From Alentia gelatinosa (lineage: Eukaryota > Annelida > Polychaeta > Phyllodocida > Polynoidae): 64,000 nucleotides of DNA. Location of the stretch: positions 4,857,544 through 4,921,543 of the forward strand of contig OX465592.1 in the NCBI GenBank assembly GCA_950022655.1, read 5' to 3'. Below, one piece after another: positions 20,421-32,407 of this stretch. The stretch's first letter is position 1; each line of letters opens with the position of its first letter. The position numbers and the translations under genes were made by a program. The notes beneath the pieces are model-generated. The model was given only the letters and a program-made list of their open reading frames with translations, was not told the origin of the DNA and did not search any database.

Positions 20421-20745
20421 TCACCAGGTTATTGCAGTGCTTCATAGCCCCATTTTCAATATGACTCCCACCACCACCCTCGAACTACTTTATGGTAATC
20501 CCTACTGCGCGTATGAATATCATCCACATGAGGAAACCTGCGCCATGTAAAAGAGTGCATGCCTCGTGTCTGGTTTTACTGGGTTTTAGAGTCTCTCCTC
20601 GGGGGCGGTTCCCAACTCGGGTTATTTTTAGTATCTGTGACTAGATTGCCCGCTGTTAGCCTGGTTGTCTGGCCGCAGTGCAAACACATGTTAGGCCAGG
20701 TATAGCCTGGAGGCCTGGCCAATGTGTTCACTAAATGAGTTCCAT
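20421..20745. other. Unassigned with short palindromes
   Basis: TTAGCCTGGTTGTCTGGCC and GGCCAGGTATAGCCTGGAGG near 20655-20715 form imperfect inverted repeats. No gene. Confidence 0.35.
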
Positions 20746-20746
20746 T

Positions 20747-21143
20747 GTGACGGAATTACAAAAGGACACCAGATAGGCAGATTCAAATCCAGATATCACA
20801 ATATAGATATAAAGGAGCACGGTAAATGTGTGTTTATGACATTTTCATATAGTTTGAGTTTTGCATTTCTAAACATATTTATCTACTGCATTTATTACTG
20901 CAGGGGCAGTAAAGGTGGCAAGATCTCTGTGACAGAATTACATGCTGTGACATGCAAAATTTATGTTGAATTGTTGTCACTGATTTCCCTCATTCCAACA
21001 CATTTCATGTAAATAAAAACCCTCTGTCCAATTACAGAAGACAAGAAACAATCTAGAAATGTCGAGGACTAACAATATAGCAATGTGTCCTTGATGAGCT
21101 CTAGCCCTGGAGGTCATTGACCCCTTGTAATTCTGTCACTGAG
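20747..21143. mobile_element. MITE-like element with GTGACAGAATTACAA ends
   Basis: GTGACGGAATTACAAAAGG near 20747 and CCCCTTGTAATTCTGTCAC ending near 21139 are inverted repeats. A third similar word, GTGACAGAATTACATG, lies inside at about 20930. No coding sequence. Confidence 0.5.
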
Positions 21144-22492
21144 CACTGCAGCAACTATGAAATTTGGAATGGCAATTGTACAATTGGTCAGAAAGAATTT
21201 TTAAGTACAAGAAAATGTAGACATATGTAATATATGTGGATGCTTTTGACTGGCTGCCTGTGTCACGTTTACCTTGGAATCCAAGACTCACATAATAGGT
21301 AACTACCACCCTTTTTCCTGGTGCAATAACTGTAACATTGTCATATGGTTGAACTTTGTTAATTCAAATTAATTCAAGTTGTTAAATAGTCTCATGGTTG
21401 TTGTAGTAATTATATTTATTTTGCAGGTGATTTGAGATCAAGTTCATTGGCCAACAAGTGTCCTTCTTCTGCCATATAAAAAAAACTTAAGAGAAATATT
21501 CTAATAAGTTACCTTTGTTCTTTAGAAACGTTGTCATTAGTTTATTTTATATTGTCATTCATTGTAAAGAACTGCTGATAAGTTGTTTAGCGAATCCCAT
21601 GATAGAGAGAGGTTGTGCTGGTTCTTCCCTCTGCCAGGACTGACCGGGGAACCAGCGGAAGGCGTTACCTGTCCCATTGTTCATTGGGGCAGGGAACCAG
21701 TGTAGGCCAGGGACTGTCCGCCATGTTTCTGGTGCATTGTGGGATGATGCTGGCACTGCATGCTGATCAATAGATTTCCATGAGCTTTTGTGTTCCCCAA
21801 CTCAAATAGGTGGCCATTATTTTTTATCTCTGCCAATCCGCTTGGTTCAGGCATCAAACACAACAGGGGATATCATATTTTCTGCTGTCAATGTGAACAA
21901 ACGTATGGGATATATTTTTAAAAGACTTATATCACTTGAACTTGTAGTACAGACTAATTGAAGAAACTCCTAGTGAGAAATGATGGTACTATAATTTAAC
22001 TCTGTGAGTCTTCAATGAACATTCAAAAGAATTATCTTTATGTTTTGAATATCTGTCATTAGTTTATTTTGTAGTGTCATTCATTTGACACCAATGTAAG
22101 AACGTTAATGTCGGGGATCTCGTGAGTTAGTTCATACTCCTTCACACTCAATGTAAAGAGTGGCAACTTGTAATGCCTCAATGTAAACGGGTGATTAACC
22201 TCATTAAGTAGAGATAGACAGAATAGAGAAAACCTTAATGAAAAATGGAAGCAAAGGACAGACCATATTCAATGAAATAGACTATGAACCTGAAAGTCAT
22301 ACTGTATCCAATTGAAACGAATATCTGTATTGTAATGATAGATCATGAAGAAAAGATGAATAATTCTCTTTATATAAAGAGTTCACACTCAATGTGTCCT
22401 GGACAGGGACCATGTATTTGGACAGGGATCAGTCTGGTCTGATTTGTTCTATGTGGGTCAGGAGGTGGACATAAATGAGGATGGGATACTTA
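21144..22492. other. Unassigned AT-rich region
   Basis: CATTAGTTTATTTTATATTG at about 21535 recurs as CATTAGTTTATTTTGTAGTG at about 22057. No other structure recognised and no coding signal. Confidence 0.4.
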
Positions 22493-22914
22493 GGAGAAAC
22501 CAAACAAGAGTTAGTCAAATTGTTGTTTATCACATGATGGCAAGGTCGCGTATTACTGCGCGAGGTAAAGCCAAGTGCAGTGAGGAGCAGACCTTGCCAG
22601 ATCGTAATAAACAAGACTCAACTATCTCGAGTTTGGTTTAGAATTTATCCTACCCCGTATATATTTCTAAAGAATATTAGGAGATAACATAAAACTCACC
22701 GAGATCCAGTGAAAATTGTGATACACTTCATAATGTGTGCTTGTTGCTACTCTCGATATTGCTCTTGTCTTGCAGGCTCATTGGCTATTTTTCACATGAC
22801 GTCATTTCACAAATGGATCCTACTAAAGAGTTAAATTTTATTTTCCTGCATACTCGCCCGAATAAAGTCGGCCAATGTTAAGCCTATGGAGTTTTTTTTA
22901 TTAGGGGTAGGATA
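22493..22914 (-). mobile_element. Asymmetric-TIR element, family C, copy 2
   Basis: Read on the minus strand: 5' terminus TATCCTACCCCTAATAAAAA at 22914, internal inverse at 22643-22657, then the hairpin (apex on plus strand GAGGTAAAGCCAAG, 22562-22576) and 3' end GGTTTCTCC at 22493. It shares GCCTATGGAGTTTTTT-type ends with copy 1, but its middle is longer and different, so the two copies share mainly ends and hairpin. Confidence 0.75.
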
Positions 22915-23187
22915 ATGTCTCCTTTAAGGTTGGTAAGAGGTGAACCAACCTGAACACACGGCTTTCCAGTGTACCAGTCACCGGTTTGTACATCCTATCA
23001 TAACAAGGCCCTGTCTCTCCGCTCTGTAGTCAACCTATCATTGTGGAGAATCAATGTGACACAACATGGACGTAGCTCGCCATTCAATGAATATGAATGC
23101 TAGCATTACGCCATTCTGATATGACCGCAACACTGCAATGAATAAAACATCAGACCCTGTGTCTACATCTCCTATGGGTCTGATAGC

Positions 23188-23375
23188 CTCCGTGAGCTGT
23201 TCCGAGTTGTTCCGAGTGGCTCCGAGCGGCTCCGAGCTGCTCCGAGCTGCTCCGAGCGGCTCCGAGCTGCCCTAAGTTGTTCAAAACGGTTCCGAGCTGC
23301 TCCGAGTTGTCACGAGTTTTTCAGAGCCGCTCCGAGCCGCCCCGAGCCGCTCCGAGCCACCTCGAGCTGTCCTGT
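23188..23375. repeat. 10-bp array, same family as 6456-6990
   Basis: GAGCTGCTCC / GAGCGGCTCC units, more diverged than at 6.5 kb but with the same 10-bp word. Confidence 0.85.
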
Positions 23376-23399
23376 TCTTAGCTTCTCCCAGCTATGCAC

Positions 23400-24195
23400 A
23401 GCTGCCCACAGCTACCCTAAAGTGCAATGAGCTGCTCCGCACTTCTCCGAGTTGCCACAAGCTGCCCCAAACTGCCCAGAACTGGTCCAAACTGATAGTG
23501 ATCCGATGTGCCCTGATCTGCAAGACCTGCCCAAAGCTGCCCCAAGCTGCCTCAAACTGCCCTAAACTGCCCCAAGCTGCCTCAAACTGCCCTAAACTGC
23601 CCCAAGCTGCATCAAACTGCCCTAAACTGCCCCAAGCTGCCTCAAACTGCCCTAAACTGCCCCAAGCTGCATCAAACTGCCCTAAACTGCCCCAAGCTGC
23701 CTCAAACTGCCCTAAACTGCCCCAAGCTGCATCAAACTGCCCTAAACTGCCCCAAGCTGCCTCAAACTGCCATGAGCTGATCTGAGCTGGTCTGAGCTAA
23801 CCCAAACAACCCCAAGCTGCCTGAGCTGCCCAAAGCTACCCTAAACTGTCATAAACAGCTCCAAGCTGCCCAGAGCTGCCCAGAGCTGCCCAGAGCTATA
23901 CAAGCTGCTCTGAGATGCCAGAAACTGCTCTGAGCTACCCTAAGCTGCCAAGAGCTGATCAGAGCTGCCCTTAACTGAACCGAGGTGCTTCGAGGTGCCC
24001 CGATCGTCCCCAAGTTGCCCAAAACTGACATAAGCTGCTCCGAGCTTCCTCAAGTTAACCCAAAACTGCCATATGCTACTCTGAACTGCCCTGAGCTTTC
24101 CCGCGCTGCCCAGCGCTGCCCTGCGCTGCCCCGAGCTGCCCTGAGCTGCCCCAAGCTGTTCCAAGCTGCCCCGCGCTGCCCTGCGCTGCTTCGCT
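23400..24195. repeat. 10-bp array with 30/60-bp higher-order repeat
   Basis: Words CCCCAAGCTG, CCTCAAACTG and CCCTAAACTG form a 30-bp unit. Between about 23520 and 23770 alternate units read GCATCAAACTG, giving a 60-bp higher-order period. Diverged 10-bp words continue to 24195. The Pro/Lys/Leu/Gln-rich open frame is a shadow. Confidence 0.92.
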
Positions 24196-24239
24196 GGACC
24201 CTGCTGTGTCAGTGTGCAATCAGACTGAGTCAGTCACAT

Positions 24240-24420
24240 CACAGAAGTATTTTTATCAACCATCGATTACTAAGTATGCATTGAAAATGTATGTGGCCAC
24301 AGTAAATCATTACCCAGTGTTTTTATGTTTTCAGGAAGCATAACCATTGATCACGGCATCAAAACCATTGATTGCGGGAAAATAGTCCCCTTGTGCTGGA
24401 GAGTGAAAACAGCATTGAAT
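24240..24420 (+). repeat. Interspersed repeat D, diverged copy
   Basis: CACAGTAAATCATTACCC and TTGCGGGAAAATAGTCCCC resemble repeat D. Followed by unrelated sequence to 24600. Confidence 0.45.
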
Positions 24421-24608
24421 GATATCCTGTAACATGACAGTTCCTGGGGATGAATTCGATATAATGGATGTTAAATACAACAAACGATGGGTAGACAAGT
24501 GCCTCTGTAAACCACTATGGGTTGACTTCATAATACTCTCACTAATGTTCGGGTATTACTATGCATCAACCTCTCGTAGTTTACAGCCGCCTGTCCACGA
24601 AACCATTG

Positions 24609-24840
24609 TTTATTGTCTACTTATTATCCATCGTACACAAAGCCACCATTGAAGATGTATGGGGACTCAGTAAACCACTACCCATTGTATAAAACCTGTC
24701 AGATACCATATATCTGGTATAAAGATTAAAATCTGTGGTATACGGCCTAAAAAAAACATGATATACGGGAAAAATAGCCACTTTGTCCTATAGAGCAAAG
24801 AAATAGTCCCTGTTGCTATACCCTTTCATATGGCAATTAC
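24609..24840 (+). repeat. Interspersed repeat D, copy 2
   Basis: Best match to 7372-7600 (GGGGACTCAGTAAACCACTA, AAACCTGTCAGATACCATAT, ATAGAGCAAAGAAATAGTCC). Followed at 24902-24955 by a hairpin: GGTTGACGTTGTAATACAC pairs with GTGTATTACTAAGCGTCAACC around CTCGCTAGCGCTT. Confidence 0.65.
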
Positions 24841-25129
24841 TGGGTTTAATTCATTCGAAAAGATGGATAATAAATGCAATATACAATGGTTATGTGGACT
24901 CGAGGTTGACGTTGTAATACACTCGCTAGCGCTTGTGTATTACTAAGCGTCAACCTCTCGTGGTTTAAGGCCGCCTCCCCACAAAACCATCGATTATAGT
25001 CCATGTCCTCAATGACAAACCAATAATCAAACATGGGGTAGAAGAGAACCAGCTCTGGTACACCAGGGTATGGCTATTACTGTCTTCAACAGGTGACTAG
25101 AACATTGACCCCTGTCACCTCTGAGCCGA

Positions 25130-26475
25130 GCTCTGTCAAGCTCTGCCCAGGTCAGCCCTACACAGCCCTACACAGCCCTACTCAGCCACACCCAGCCACA
25201 CACAGCCACACCTTGTCCCATCTGGCCCCACCAAGCCCCTCCCAGCCCTACCCAGTCCCACCCAGCCCCACACAGCCCCACCCAGCCCCACCCAGTCTCG
25301 CAAAGCCTCACCCAGCCTCACCCAGCCCTCCCCAGCCCACCCAGCCCCACCCAGCCCCACCCAGCCTCACAAAGCCCCACCCAGCCCCACACAGCCCTAC
25401 ATAGATACATCTAGCCCCACCCAGCCCCACCCAGCCCCACCCAGCCCCACCCAGCCTCACAAAGCCCCACCCAGCCCCACACAGCCCTACATAGATACAT
25501 CTAGCCCCACCCAGCCCCACCCAGCCCCACTTAGCCCCACCCAGCCCCACCCAGCCCCACCCAGTCTCACCCAGCCTCACCCAACCCACACCCAGGTTCA
25601 CCCAGCCTCACCCAACCCACACCCAGGTCCACCAAGCCCAACACAGTCCCATCCAGCCCCATCCAGCCCAACCCAGCCCAACCCAGCCACACCCAGCCAC
25701 ACCCAGCCCAACCCAGCCACACCCAGCCACACCCAGCCACACCCAGTCCCACCCAGCTCCTTCTAGCCACACCCAGCTCCACACCTAGCCACACCCAGCC
25801 TCACTCAGCCCCACCCAGTCCCACCCAGTCCCACCCAGTCTCACCCAGCCTCACCCAACCCACACCCAGGTCCACCCAGCCCAACACGGTCCCATCCAGC
25901 CCCACCCAGCCCCACACAGCCTGTTCCAGCCCCATCCAGCCCAACCCAGCCACACCCAGCCACACCCAGCCACACCCAGCCCCACCCAGCCTCACCCAGC
26001 CACACCCAGCCACACCCAGCCACACCCAGCCCCACCCAGCCCCACACAGCCCTACATAGATACATCTAGTCCCATCCAGCCCCACCCAGCCCTACATAGA
26101 TACATCTAGTCCCATCCAGCCCCACCCAGCCCCACACAGCCTGTTCCAGCCCCATCCAGCCCAACCCAGCCCAACCCAGCCACACCCAGCCCAACCCAGC
26201 CCAACCCAGCCCAACCTAGCCACACCCAGCCACACCCAGCCACACCCAGCCACACCCAGCCACACCCAGCCACACCCAGCCACACCCAGCCACACCCAGC
26301 CACACCCAGCCACACCCAGCCACACCCAGCCACACCCAGCCACACCCAGCCCCACCCAGCCACACCCAGCCACACCCAGTCCCACCCAGCCATACTCAGC
26401 CCCTTCTAGCCCCACCCAGCTCCACACCTAGCCACACCTAGCCCAGCCCCACACAGCCCCAAACAGCCCCATCCA
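25130..26475. repeat. 10-bp CACCCAGCCC array, about 130 copies
   Basis: Units CACCCAGCCC, CACCCAGCCA and CAACCCAGCC. Blocks of homogenised CACACCCAGC occur at 26215-26345. Larger blocks recur, such as ACAGCCCTACATAGATACAT at about 25394, 25484, 26047 and 26090, so longer segments were also duplicated. The minus strand is G-rich. Confidence 0.95.
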
Positions 26476-26479
26476 GCTC

Positions 26480-26870
26480 TTTAAACTACCCAGCTCCGGG
26501 CGCGGGATCCAAATCGGATCCCATTAGGTGCTGCTGGTGATCGGCGTGATGCTCGCTGATTGCGTTTGTCCGCTGGTTCCCCGCCTGCCCACCATCACGC
26601 ATCATTGATCGGCTTATCGTAGCCGCCATCTTGGATCCTCTCCAAGCCGCTCGCCCTGCCCGCTGTCCCTTTCCTCACCCCTCCTTTCCCGCATTGTGTT
26701 ATTTATGGAGCGCCCCCCAGGTCGGCGCAGTGGCAGACAGCCCTGATGAGATGATTTATTGCTCATTTATGCTTGGATAACTGCTTTTATTCCGCTTTCT
26801 TCCCGTTTAGTTCAGCCAGATTGGTCACGTGGTACGGTGAGATATTGTCAGTCGTTAAATGCCACCTTCT
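26480..26870. other. GC-rich single-copy segment between arrays
   Basis: CpG-containing sequence with a YY1-type core GCCGCCATCTT at 26632-26642 and GGATCC palindromes. It may be a promoter or enhancer remnant, but no transcript start or exon is visible. Confidence 0.25.
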
Positions 26871-26879
26871 GGCACCTCC

Positions 26880-27125
26880 CACAACCTCGCTACACCACCC
26901 AAAGATTTCCCAACCACCTCCCAACCACCTCCCACCACCTCCCCACCACCTCCCCACCACATCCAAACCACCTTCCACCACCTCTTAACCACCTCCCAAC
27001 CACCTCCCAACCACCACCCAACCACCTCCCAACCACCTCAAAACCACCTCAAAACCACCTCAAAACCACCTCAAAACCACCTACCCACCACCTCCCAGCC
27101 AACTCCCCACCACCTCCCCACCACC
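26880..27125. repeat. 10-bp ACCACCTCCC array
   Basis: About 25 copies of ACCACCTCCC with AAAACCACCTC variants. Pro/His/Thr-rich open frames are shadows. Confidence 0.93.
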
Positions 27126-27229
27126 TCCTCTCAATGACAGCCTGCAATCATAAGGCCCACTGAAGATGGTGTAGATTTTCTGTGTTCTCCTCATAGCCTA
27201 TCTACATTTCTGGTCAGCAGTGCTAAAGG

Positions 27230-27339
27230 TTCGTAGGTGGTTCCTGACTGTAAATCAGTGACAACCAATGGAAACAGGCTATTATTAGAAAAACCCAAAA
27301 AACCTACACTGTTTTCGTCGGCCAATGAAAACGGGCCTT
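27230..27339. mobile_element. Fragment of motif-rich MITE family J
   Basis: CCAATGGAAACAGGCTATTA and CGGCCAATGAAAACGGGCC match the ends and inner words of the element at 57142-57447. Confidence 0.45.
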
Positions 27340-28351
27340 ATGTCATCAAACACTCAAGTCCTCACAGAACATCTCCAAAAAAGAAGGAAAACAGATCCTC
27401 AGAAAATGATAAAAGCCCATCCAGCTCCTACACTGGGAAATATGGCACTTCAGGGGCCCTTTGATACCTAGAAGGATTCTCTTAGGACTGTCATATGATA
27501 GTACTAAGACTGTCATAGAACGTCCATTTTAAATAAACATGGATTGTCCTTTCAAAGGACAGGGAGAAGGACAGAGACTTGAAATGTCCTTACAGGCTGT
27601 TTAAGAAAGCTGTCATTATCTCAACCTATCTGAGAACTTGTGTTGAACACGGGTATATCAAATCTGCCATTCGGCAGACTGTATATGTATCTTTTATGAA
27701 ATTTAAAAAAAAACTAGATCCTGAAAACTCTCCTTTTGGAGGGACATCTCAATATATTGTGGGAATTCTTTCGAGTGAAAAATTGGGACCCCGATTTTTC
27801 GTAAATCGGGCGCCGATTTCTTCGAAATAATATAGTCAATAAAGTGTCCTTTCTGATGCTGGCAGCCTAATAAACCAATATATATTCAATGTACAAAATT
27901 TAATGGTATCCTTCACAGTCTCTAACAGTTGTATGAAAATAATATATTTACTCTCCATTGAATGATGACTAAAGACTTCTTTTTTTTAATTAAGAAAAAA
28001 AAACCCAACAAAATTTGGTTTCTTCTGGGGTTTGAACCTTCTGATTCACACTTATTTTAACTCTGCAGTTCCCGGGACAGACCCATAGTCTAATCAATCA
28101 CGGGGTGGCTTACATCCTACATAAAGCTGCACGCTGATTGGCTAATAATAAACGTCACTTACCAGAATCTGACGTGCCGAGTGCGATGCCGCTTGAATAC
28201 GCATAGATCTACAAGAAAGGGGAAAAAAGTTAGAAAATTCAAATAATATCGGTCAATAAAAAATACACTTGATGACGCAATATTTGTGTAAATGAATTTA
28301 GCTTAAAAAAACAACGAACGAGACTACGACAAGTAATGTGACAATGATACT
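27340..28351. other. Unassigned
   Basis: CAGGGGCCCTTTGATACC at about 27449 looks like a MITE end without partner. A poly-T/A stretch lies at 27980-28002. On the minus strand GGTTCAAACCCC (about 28030) looks like a B box, but no tRNA fold or SINE body goes with it. Confidence 0.4.
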
Positions 28352-28553
28352 TATCTCATCCTTGGTAATTTTCCTCTATAGACTTAACATTGGGAACTCG
28401 TAGGATCGTACATGAAGACCCATTCCTGTATGCCATGAACAGTGACCTTATGGACGGCTAACACTGTCTTAGCGAATAGACTTAAATATCATTTAACCAA
28501 AACCCTTGTAGTAGTTACAGAAAAGGGTCTTCATTATAAAACAGGCCCCTGGG
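28352..28553. mobile_element. Chimera of family A start and MITE F
   Basis: TATCTCATCCTTGGTAATTT, then ATAGACTTAACATTGGGAAC (family A, to 28400), joined directly to TAGGATCGTACATGAAGACC of F, which runs to its right end ACAGGCCCCTG at 28553. The F left terminus is missing. Confidence 0.6.
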
Positions 28554-28949
28554 ATACGAAAATACGCCCCTCCCTCCTAACGGCATCCGGCAAGTATTTA
28601 TCAAGTAAAGCATGTGTTTGGAGATTGACACCCGGAAGGCACTTTACGCTCTGGGAATATAAACAAAGTGACAGCATCTGAGCTCGGACGGACAAGGTTG
28701 GCCAAATGAGACCTCGAATGGCGTTTTATGATAATTGATTATTTATCTAAAATATTTCAAGGTCATGATGAAGGAAAATAACCGCCCTATTGTTAATTCT
28801 GAAAATTGTTACTCACTGCGGAACTCGTAAATACGCCTCTCTCATCTGACTGGGTCCGGGTAAAAATTAGTTGGTCCGGGATTCGTAACAATTATCATAT
28901 TAAACGCCCAGTTATTTTTTCTACTGTACTAAACAACTCCTCACTCATC

Positions 28950-29600
28950 ACGCCCACTGTGCAGAACACTCGGTCAATGTGACCTCATCCCGCCCACTGT
29001 GAGAGGGTGGTTGTGGCCCAGGGTCAAGGTCAGGATCAAGGTCGGGGTTTGCTGCGAATGCAGTCATTGGCTACTCGGTCTACGTTATTCCTTATATGGA
29101 CTTAGTGTAATGGGACAACTCCATGGTGGAGGGGAACACTCGGTCAATGTGACCTCATACTGCACACTGTGAAGAACACTCGGTCAATGTGACCTCATAC
29201 TGCACACTGTGAAGAACACTCGGTCACTGTGACCTCATACTGCACACTGTGAGGAACACTCGGTCACTGTGACCTCATACTGCACACTGTGAAGAACACT
29301 CGGTCACTGTGACCTCATACTGCACATTGTGCAGAACACTCGGTCAATGTGACCTCATACTGCACACTGTGCAGAACACTCGGTCAATGTGACCTCATAC
29401 TGCACACTGTGAAGAACACTCGGTCACTGTGACCTCATACTGCACACTGTGAAGAACACTCGGTCACTGTCACCTCATACCGCACACTGTGATGAACACT
29501 CGGTCAATGTGACCTCATACCGCACACTGTGCAGAACACTCGGTTACTATGACCTCATTCCTCTCACTATGCAGAACGCTCAATCGTTGTCACATTTTAA
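28950..29600. repeat. 40-bp minisatellite, about 13 copies, with R1 inside
   Basis: Unit TGCACACTGTGAAGAACACT plus CGGTCAATGTGACCTCATAC. It is interrupted at 29003-29133 by R1 and decays at 29560-29600. Confidence 0.93.
29003..29133 (+). repeat. Interspersed repeat R1, copy 2
   Basis: AGGGTGGTTGTGGCCC to CAACTCCATGGTGGAGG, inserted between CCCACTGTGAG and GGAACACTCGG of the 40-bp unit. Shorter than copy 1 in its middle. Confidence 0.65.
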
Positions 29601-30215
29601 CGTCTCATTCGATCACCTTCCGAGAATGTGAAACAATTTGCAGATTATCAAATGGCGAGCCCTCGCCGCTGCCACATTCAATATTTACTCCGTAAAACGT
29701 CACTTTGAGGATGAATTATGCTGCATTACTGGCAAATATCATGTGGAAGTTTCGCTGTTTCGTTAACTCAATATTGGCAGATAATGGACTAAAATGATAG
29801 TGCCCACACACACCTCTCCACTCTCTATAACTCCCTTATTGTAAGATCCGACTGATGTGTAGGCTTCAGAACCCATTCGAGGAACGTAACAATATACTGA
29901 TTAAAAAACACTCTCTCGGAGACAGCGATAGGCCCATTAGACATTCCTCCCTTTTTGATATTTCACTTCATGGTACCTGCCTTTATATAAAAATGGCTCA
30001 CTGGGACAGATCCTGCTGTAACAGGAGTATGGATGATATATGAATGTATTTGATTAAAGAAGTGAATATTGAAACTACTGCCGCTATATATATGTGACTA
30101 CTTCACGAGGTTTGGTTAAGGAACATGTTGGAGACTTTGCTTTGGTTTGGTTAATTCAACATTTAATTAAACTATATTTAACTGTTCTCACACTTCTGTG
30201 GTTGGAGAACAGTCA
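29601..30215. other. Unassigned AT-rich
   Basis: No gene or repeat recognised. Confidence 0.4.
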
Positions 30216-30392
30216 TTATTACGGTCTTCATTGAAAATGCATAGGGCCAGCGTAAACCACTACCCATTGCTTCTATGTTATCAAAGTCCATGTCCATTGA
30301 TTACGGATTTGATATCCATTATATACGGCCTCGAAGACATTGATTACGAGAAAATAGTCCCTTTGTGCTGGAGAGCAAAAACATAGTCCCAA
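30216..30392 (+). repeat. Interspersed repeat D, diverged copy
   Basis: CAGCGTAAACCACTACCCAT and GATTACGAGAAAATAGTCCC followed by GTGCTGGAGAGC. It matches 24240-24420 more than 7372-7600. Confidence 0.5.
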
Positions 30393-30398
30393 ATGACA

Positions 30399-30512
30399 TA
30401 CAGTAGAACGGACACCCCGCGTTGGCAGACACCCTGCGTCAACGGACGGTTCCCTATATTAGATGTTTATTTTAACCCCGTGTAAGCGGGGCTTATGCGG
30501 GGTTCTACTGTA
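30399..30512. mobile_element. Short TA-flanked MITE
   Basis: TACAGTAGAAC at 30399 and GTTCTACTGTA ending 30512, with TA at both outer edges. The interior has CCCCGTGTAAGCGGGGCTTA hairpin sequence. A Tc1/mariner-type assignment by TA target is likely but not proven. Confidence 0.7.
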
Positions 30513-30515
30513 CCT

Positions 30516-30695
30516 TACACAGTAAAGACCCGCTTCTGGGACACCTCGCTTATTAGGTAACCCCGCTTAAGGGATTATATGCTCTAAACAAGAATTTGTA
30601 CTTAGTATATTTTAAACCCCGCTAAAGGGGTACCGCACTTACAGGGTCACTTTGCTCGGAACGGAGGGTGACCCCTTAAGCGGGGTTTTACGGTA
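30516..30695. mobile_element. Second TA-flanked MITE, related
   Basis: ACAGTAAAGACCCGCTT on the left, AAGCGGGGTTTTACGGTA on the right, with internal CCCCGCTTAAGGG and CCCCTTAAGCGGGG words. It stands four bases from the previous element and shares the AAGCGGGG theme. Confidence 0.6.
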
Positions 30696-30755
30696 TAGTG
30701 TGTCAATTTCTGGGTTTAATATAATCAGGAGTTATACTGTAAATCATGGCTGATT

Positions 30756-30926
30756 GTGTGTGTGTGTGTGTGTGTAGGTGTGTGTGTGTGTGTGTAGGTG
30801 TGTGTGTAGGTGTGTGTGTAGGTGTGTGTGTGTGTAGGTGTGTGTGTGTGTATGTGTGTGTGTGTGTAGGTGTGTGTGTGTGTAGGTGTGTGTGTGTGTA
30901 GGTGTGTGTGTGTGTATGTGTGTGTG

Positions 30927-30966
<40 letters not shown>
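30756..30966. repeat. GT microsatellite with AGGTG interruptions
   Basis: (GT)n with regular TAGGTG and TATGTG variants, ending in a pure run at about 30930-30965. Minus-strand Thr/His-rich frame is a shadow. Confidence 0.97.
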
Positions 30967-30967
<1 letters not shown>

Positions 30968-31139
30968 AGTGAGAGAGTTAAGTGTAGCGGGGATCGCCGG
31001 CTGTTGGGTATCAGCGGCCGTGTTGAGACTGAAACCCGTCAAGTGTTTGACGGACTCGGCGTGTCGCTGTCGGCCGAGTAGATTATCGCCGCTGATCCAA
31101 TAGAAATCTGTCAATGTTTAAGTAGCTCTCATCTCTGCC

Positions 31140-31745
31140 TTCAACAAGAGGCAGTTTTTTAAATCCAGCCAAGCTTTCCTCATCTCATACAAACCAGGCC
31201 AAGCTTTCCTTAGCTTGTTTAAACCCAGCCAAGCTTTCCTCTGGCCCAAGCTTTCTTTGTTACAAATAAACCTGGTCAAGCTTTTCTCTTTTCGTATTAA
31301 CACAGCCAAGCTTCCCTCATCTCTTATAAACCCAGGCAAACTTTCCTCATTTTGTATAAACCCGACCAAGCTTTCCTCATTTTGCATAAACCCAGCAAAA
31401 AACCTTTCCTCTTTTTATTTAAATCTGACCAAGCTTCCCTCATTTTGTATAAACCCATCCAAGCTTTCCTCATTTCATATAAAACCGGCCAAGCTTTCCT
31501 CGTTTTGCATAAACCCGACTATGCTTTCCTCAGCTTATACAAACCCAGTCAATCTTTCCTTGGCTCATATAAACCCAGCCAAGCTTTCCTAATCCCGTAT
31601 AAACCCGGCCAAGCTTTCTTCATCTTATAAAAAACCCGGCCATATTTTCCTTATCTTATACAAACCCGGCCAAGCTTTCTTCATCTTATACAAACCCGGC
31701 CATGTTTTCCTTATCTTGTATAAACCCGGCCAAGCTTTCCTCATC
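31140..31745. repeat. 30-bp minisatellite, about 20 copies
   Basis: Unit TAAACCCAGCCAAGCTTTCC plus TCATCTTGTA. Open frames in both directions are shadows. Confidence 0.94.
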
Positions 31746-32407
31746 TCGGTCTTAAAGGTATACTGACGGGATTAAATCCATGTCTAGTACATGGACAGTA
31801 AATACACAATACCGACTGGTTTCAGATACTAGTGGCCGTATATCTTCCGAGGAGTTGACGCGTAGTAATATCAGAGCATGTCCGAGAACATTGTGTAGAG
31901 TTCACACCAGGCTAACGGACCTATGTATGAGGTTAAAAGTGATAGATACTTCCATTTTCTATTTTCGCAGTGAGTGTTTGTAATATAAACCCCTGTACCC
32001 TTCCTTTAATACCCTCGTGCCCTGAGTCTACTGTTCTCTCTTCCAATCTTTTATACAGGTTCCGGTTACCGCTGTGCCCTCGTGTTAACACTATTGCAGA
32101 TCAGAACATGGATATGAAAGTGGTGTTGTTTACACTCAGATGTTCCACGCACTTCGTCCTCCTCTTTCAGGCCATTAGGACATTAAGAGTTGAAATGCTG
32201 CACCGATCACATACAACAAATACGCTCTAGCTTCAGGCACAATAAACCTTGTTTTGATCTTCAGTATACGGCTAGTGCGGCGTTTCCATCTCCTGATTAT
32301 AACCAGCGATCATGACATTTCGCACCGCCGACCGATTATCTGACATATTTGGTGCAATGATCATCAAGTGGAAACAGAAATTGTCAGCAATTGTTCTCTC
32401 CCACCTA
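31746..32407. other. Unassigned
   Basis: CGGCGTTTCCATCTCCTGAT near 32280 and ATCAAGTGGAAACAG near 32363 may be ends of a small inverted-repeat element. No gene. Confidence 0.35.

Noticed and set aside
28020..28050. Second tRNA or SINE on the minus strand (B-box-like GGTTCAAACCCC)
   Set aside because: No acceptor pairing, A box or SINE body could be found around it.
30756..30966. His/Thr-rich protein frame
   Set aside because: It is a GT microsatellite.
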